This document shows positions 15,900-18,223 of a stretch of 18,223 nucleotides of DNA, piece after piece. The notes beneath the pieces were generated by a model. That model did no database searches. It worked only from the letters and a program-made list of their open reading frames with translations, and was not told the DNA's origin. How positions within the stretch are numbered: the stretch's first letter is position 1; every line of letters begins with the position of its first letter. The stretch comes from Clostridia bacterium (GTDB taxonomy: Bacteria > Bacillota > Clostridia > Christensenellales > Aristaeellaceae), in assembly GCA_016296675.1 (NCBI GenBank), contig JAEDIV010000037.1:1-18223 (forward strand), read 5' to 3'. Made by a program: the position numbers and the translations under genes.

Positions 15900-16864
15900 T
15901 GAATTACGTTCTGATTTCGCCGAGCACAGATGCATATTATAATCTTGCCCTCGATGAATATCTCTTAAATACGCTTTCCAGAGAAGATAGAATCCTGTAC
16001 TTCTATGTGAACCGTAAAGCGGTAATCATCGGCCGGAATCAGAATCCTTGGTTAGAATGCAACCTGAACCAGCTGAACGCCGACGGCGTTCAGCTGGTTC
16101 GACGCATTTCAGGGGGCGGCGCAGTGTACCATGACGAAGGAAATCTCAATTTTTCTTTCATGTGCCACGAAAGCCGCTATGATGAAAAGGAACAGACGGG
16201 CATTATCTTAAAAGCGCTTCAGACGCTCGGCATTGAAGCGACGACAACGGGCAGAAATGACATCGCAATCGATGGTAGAAAATTCTCCGGGAATGCGTAT
16301 TGCAGAAGAGGCGGAATTCAGCAGAGGCATGGAACGCTGTTGGTCAAATCCGATCTTTCCGTTTTTGACCGTTATCTAAAGGTACCGGAAAAAAAACTGG
16401 TCGCAAAGGGCGTAAAAAGCGTTCGTTCACGCATTACGAATCTGTCTGAGTACAAAGAAGATATTACTGCTGACGAAATAATCGAAAAGATCGTAAACGC
16501 GTATTATGCCAAATATGGCGAAGCATGCAATTATCCGCTTGAAAATGCAGACTTCGATGAGATTTCGCGTATTCAGAAGAAAAACGAGTCCTGGGAATGG
16601 AAGATGGGGGAAGCCCCTGAATTTGATTACATCTTTGAAAACCGCTTTCCCTGGGGAATGACGCAGATTTGCCTGACGGTTAAAAAAGCAGTGATTGAAA
16701 AAATGCGCGTCTATACGGATTCGCTTGATAATTCCGTGTCAGAAAGAGTGCAGGACAAACTGGCGGGCGTTCGCTTTCAAAAAGAAGAAATTTTTAAAAA
16801 GCTTCCCTCGCTGGAAGGAGAAGCGAAAGACATTGCAGAATATATACTTGGATCTTTTGAGTAA
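15899..16864 (+). CDS. lplA: Lipoate-protein ligase A
   Basis: The 321-residue enzyme activates free lipoate with ATP and attaches it to the lipoyl-domain lysine, here presumably Lys43 of the operon's E2. Conserved stretches are RRISGGGAVYHDEGNLNFSF (68-87) and GRNDIAIDGRKFSGNAY (118-134), in which Lys128 is the lipoyl-adenylate-binding lysine. The length and the C-terminal part (about 245-321, FPWGMTQICLTV..., GVRFQKEEI) show the full two-domain form, so no separate accessory protein is needed. The start codon overlaps the E1 stop (TGATG), meaning translation depends on E1. Codon use is less biased than in its neighbours, with many AAA and ATT codons, which fits a catalytic helper needed in smaller amounts. 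The coding sequence contains a perfect 17-bp inverted repeat. Confidence 0.95.
   Translation: MNYVLISPSTDAYYNLALDEYLLNTLSREDRILYFYVNRKAVIIGRNQNPWLECNLNQLNADGVQLVRRISGGGAVYHDEGNLNFSFMCHESRYDEKEQTGIILKALQTLGIEATTTGRNDIAIDGRKFSGNAYCRRGGIQQRHGTLLVKSDLSVFDRYLKVPEKKLVAKGVKSVRSRITNLSEYKEDITADEIIEKIVNAYYAKYGEACNYPLENADFDEISRIQKKNESWEWKMGEAPEFDYIFENRFPWGMTQICLTVKKAVIEKMRVYTDSLDNSVSERVQDKLAGVRFQKEEIFKKLPSLEGEAKDIAEYILGSFE
16066..16100. repeat. 35-bp perfect palindrome within lplA
   Basis: The left arm GAACCAGCTGAACGCCG (16066-16082) and right arm CGGCGTTCAGCTGGTTC (16084-16100) are exact reverse complements around a single A at 16083. In RNA the middle bases would open into a small loop, leaving a long GC-rich stem. 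It encodes LNQLNADGVQLVR just before the RRISGGG motif, and the protein reads normally through it. Confidence 0.9.
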
Positions 16865-16872
16865 TTGATTAT

Positions 16873-16877
16873 AGGAG
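16873..16877 (+). promoter_or_regulatory. Ribosome binding site that fixes the GFO/IDH/MocA start
   Basis: AGGAG lies 8 nt before the ATG at 16886. An in-frame TTG at 16865, directly after the ligase stop, would put this site inside the gene and is rejected. Confidence 0.8.
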
Positions 16878-16885
16878 ATACAAAA

Positions 16886-17968
16886 ATGGCTAACAGACTT
16901 CGCGTAGGTATCGTCGGATGCGGCGGAATTGCCAATCAGAAGCATCTTCCGTCTCTCAAAGCCCTCAATCGTGTAGACATCGTAGCTTTCTGCGACCTGA
17001 TCATCGAAAAGGCTGAAAAGTCTGCCAAGGAATACGGCACGCCCGATGCAAAGGTATATGTTGATTACAAAGAACTTTTAAAGGACGAATCCATTGACGT
17101 CGTATATGTATGCACCCCCAACCGCATGCATGCGCAGGTTTCCATCGATGCGCTGGATGCGAAAAAGCATGTAATGTGCGAAAAGCCCATGGCCAAGACT
17201 GCGGCAGACGCCCGCGCCATGGTAGAGGCTGCCAAGCGCAACGGCAAGAAGCTCACCATCGGCTATCAGCATCGCCATAAGCCTGAAGCCAGATACGTCA
17301 AGGAAGTCGTTGAACGCGGCGATCTGGGCGATATTTACTATGCCCATGCCTACGCCATCCGCCGCAGAGGCACGCCGAACTGGGGCGTATTCCTCAATGA
17401 GTATGAGCAGGGCGGCGGCCCCCTCATCGATATCGGCACCCATTCTCTCGACCTTACCCTGTATCTTATGAACAACTACGAGCCCAAAATGGTCGTAGGA
17501 ACCACCTACAAGAAGTGTGAAAACGCTATGGAAGGCAACCCCTGGGGCGGCTGGGACAAGGATCAGCACACTATGGAAGATGCAGCGTTCGGCTTCATCG
17601 TCATGAAAAACGGAGCAACCATCAACCTCGAATCCTCCTGGGCGCTCAATACCTGTGAGCCCGTTCCCGAGGGAAGCACCCAGCTTATGGGCTCCAAGGC
17701 CGGTGCGCAGATCAAGAACGGCGTAACCATCAATGGCACCGATTTTGGCAGAATGATCGAAGTTAAGCCTGACCTGTCTGCAGGCGGCGTAGCCTTCTAC
17801 GACGGAGTAAAGGAAACTCCCGCGATCACCGAGCAGAAGAGGTGGCTGGATGCTATCGAAAACGACACCGACCCTGTCGTTCTTCCCGAGCAGGCCTGTG
17901 TAGTATCCGAAATCCTCGAAGCCATCTACACCTCTGCCAAGACCGGAAAACCCGTGTTCTTTGACTGA
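16886..17968 (+). CDS. GFO/IDH/MocA-family oxidoreductase
   Basis: The 360-residue protein has the two-domain structure of the glucose-fructose oxidoreductase/inositol dehydrogenase/MocA family. A Rossmann NAD(P)-binding domain (1-125) carries GIVGCGGIA (8-16) and the family's CEKPMA (98-103) with the catalytic lysine K100. A C-terminal alpha/beta domain contains the substrate-site stretch GGGPLIDIGTHSLDL (176-190) with H186. Members oxidise or reduce sugars, inositols, sugar acids or nucleotide sugars, usually at a ring hydroxyl, and most do not use zinc. Being the last gene of the operon, it could oxidise the incoming sugar or reduce an intermediate. Codon bias is again strong, as in the enzyme genes before lplA, so it belongs to the same highly expressed set. 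A terminator follows 8 bp after the stop. Confidence 0.88.
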   Translation: MANRLRVGIVGCGGIANQKHLPSLKALNRVDIVAFCDLIIEKAEKSAKEYGTPDAKVYVDYKELLKDESIDVVYVCTPNRMHAQVSIDALDAKKHVMCEKPMAKTAADARAMVEAAKRNGKKLTIGYQHRHKPEARYVKEVVERGDLGDIYYAHAYAIRRRGTPNWGVFLNEYEQGGGPLIDIGTHSLDLTLYLMNNYEPKMVVGTTYKKCENAMEGNPWGGWDKDQHTMEDAAFGFIVMKNGATINLESSWALNTCEPVPEGSTQLMGSKAGAQIKNGVTINGTDFGRMIEVKPDLSAGGVAFYDGVKETPAITEQKRWLDAIENDTDPVVLPEQACVVSEILEAIYTSAKTGKPVFFD

Positions 17969-17976
17969 TAAATAAG

Positions 17977-18019
17977 AAATACCCCATTTCAATGAGAAAT
18001 CATTGAAATGGGGTATTTT
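17977..18019 (+). terminator. Strong terminator closing the ten-gene operon
   Basis: A perfect 19-bp stem is formed by AAATACCCCATTTCAATGA (17977-17995) and its exact complement (18000-18018). It has a GAAA tetraloop and is followed by TCTTAT. The A/T-rich base of the stem makes it potentially bidirectional. Confidence 0.93.
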
Positions 18020-18135
18020 CTTATACTGTCTCTTACTAATGACGAAAAGTGCCGACGGGAAGAAAACGATAACCTAAAACCAAGAAGAGTATCGTTGCCT
18101 TTGATAAGGCAGAGAAAACACAACATATTGATGCG

Positions 18136-18170
18136 AAAAAAACCGCGCTGTATCTCTTTTACAGCGCGGT
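18136..18170 (-). terminator. Terminator for a minus-strand gene beyond the right edge
   Basis: ACCGCGCTGTA (18142-18152) and TACAGCGCGGT (18160-18170) form an 11-bp GC-rich stem with a 7-nt loop. On the minus strand it is followed directly by a T-run (A-run at 18136-18142 on the plus strand), so it ends a leftward transcript. The stretch from 18020 to 18135 between the two terminators holds no gene that I can see. Confidence 0.8.
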
Positions 18171-18223
18171 CAGATCATCAACAAACCTCCGGGAGAGGTA
18201 TGGAGAGGGAGCGCACTTCCTCT
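18170..18223 (-). other. Possible 3' end of a minus-strand transcript
   Basis: The minus-strand frame entering from the right edge ends either in ...GGLLMI with TGA at 18170-18172, or, in another frame, in ...SRRFVDDLTAL with TAA at 18159-18161. Neither fragment is long enough to recognise, and the RNA may be non-coding. The adjacent leftward terminator is the main reason to expect a gene here. Confidence 0.25.

Noticed and set aside
13836..15935. A 699-codon open frame on the minus strand opposite E1, with similar long antisense frames at 9510-11537 and 12012-13757
   Set aside because: These arise from the C-ending codon bias of the real genes, which gives GNN codons without stops on the other strand. 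They show no family motifs and no ribosome binding sites.
18173..18223. End of a structured RNA gene (tmRNA, RNase P or SRP RNA) on the minus strand
   Set aside because: There is no CCA end or recognisable conserved core, and only about 50 bases are in the window.
1..18223. CRISPR arrays, insertion sequences, tRNA or rRNA genes, phage genes
   Set aside because: I saw no regularly spaced repeats, transposase or integrase motifs, tRNA-like cloverleafs or rRNA sequence on either strand.

Overview
The window looks like a chromosomal segment of a low-to-moderate GC Gram-positive anaerobe of the Clostridia type. The basis is strong AGGAGG ribosome binding sites, sigma-A style promoters (TTGACA/TATAGT, TTGCGA/TATAAT), U-tract hairpin terminators and the protein families present. 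This placement is an inference; there is no rRNA or other taxonomic marker in the window.

Left part (1-1992): a terminator-like hairpin, then a single gene with its own promoter and a bidirectional terminator. It encodes a precorrin-8X methylmutase (CbiC/CobH)-like protein that lacks the N-terminal part of the family and the catalytic histidine. Next comes a scar made of two gene remnants: an AraC-family regulator fragment on the minus strand and the C-terminal fifth or so of a GH2 beta-galactosidase on the plus strand. Both have lost their 5' ends at about 1304-1330, as expected from one deletion in a divergent regulator/glycosidase pair.

Middle part (2017-5393): a two-gene unit with a good promoter. 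It encodes a large GH106-like glycoside hydrolase and an unrecognised membrane protein with a zinc-ribbon-like CxxC...CxxC motif.

Right part (5415-18019): a tightly packed ten-gene operon of about 12.4 kb, behind a promoter region with four copies of an ACACAAAC-type element and closed by a perfect 19-bp hairpin terminator. The order is: DeoR-family regulator, class II (rhamnulose-phosphate-type) aldolase, sorbitol-6-phosphate-dehydrogenase-like SDR, PHP-domain phosphoesterase-like protein, L-sorbose-1-phosphate-reductase-like zinc dehydrogenase, dihydrolipoyl acyltransferase (E2), dihydrolipoyl dehydrogenase (E3), a fused alpha-beta thiamine-diphosphate dehydrogenase (E1), lipoate-protein ligase, and a GFO/IDH/MocA oxidoreductase. 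Gaps are 2-27 bp or short overlaps.

Together this reads as a self-contained, lipoate-dependent route for a sugar, polyol or sugar phosphate. Oxidoreductases and a retro-aldol step would feed a dedicated 2-oxoacid- or acetoin-dehydrogenase-type complex that yields an acyl-CoA and NADH, and the ligase would load lipoate on E2. The substrate cannot be read from the sequence, and no transporter, sugar kinase or acyl-CoA-disposal gene is in the window. Most enzyme genes use strongly biased codons (AAG, ATC, GCC), suggesting high expression, whereas the lipoate ligase gene does not. The window ends at a terminator that faces a minus-strand gene beyond the right edge.
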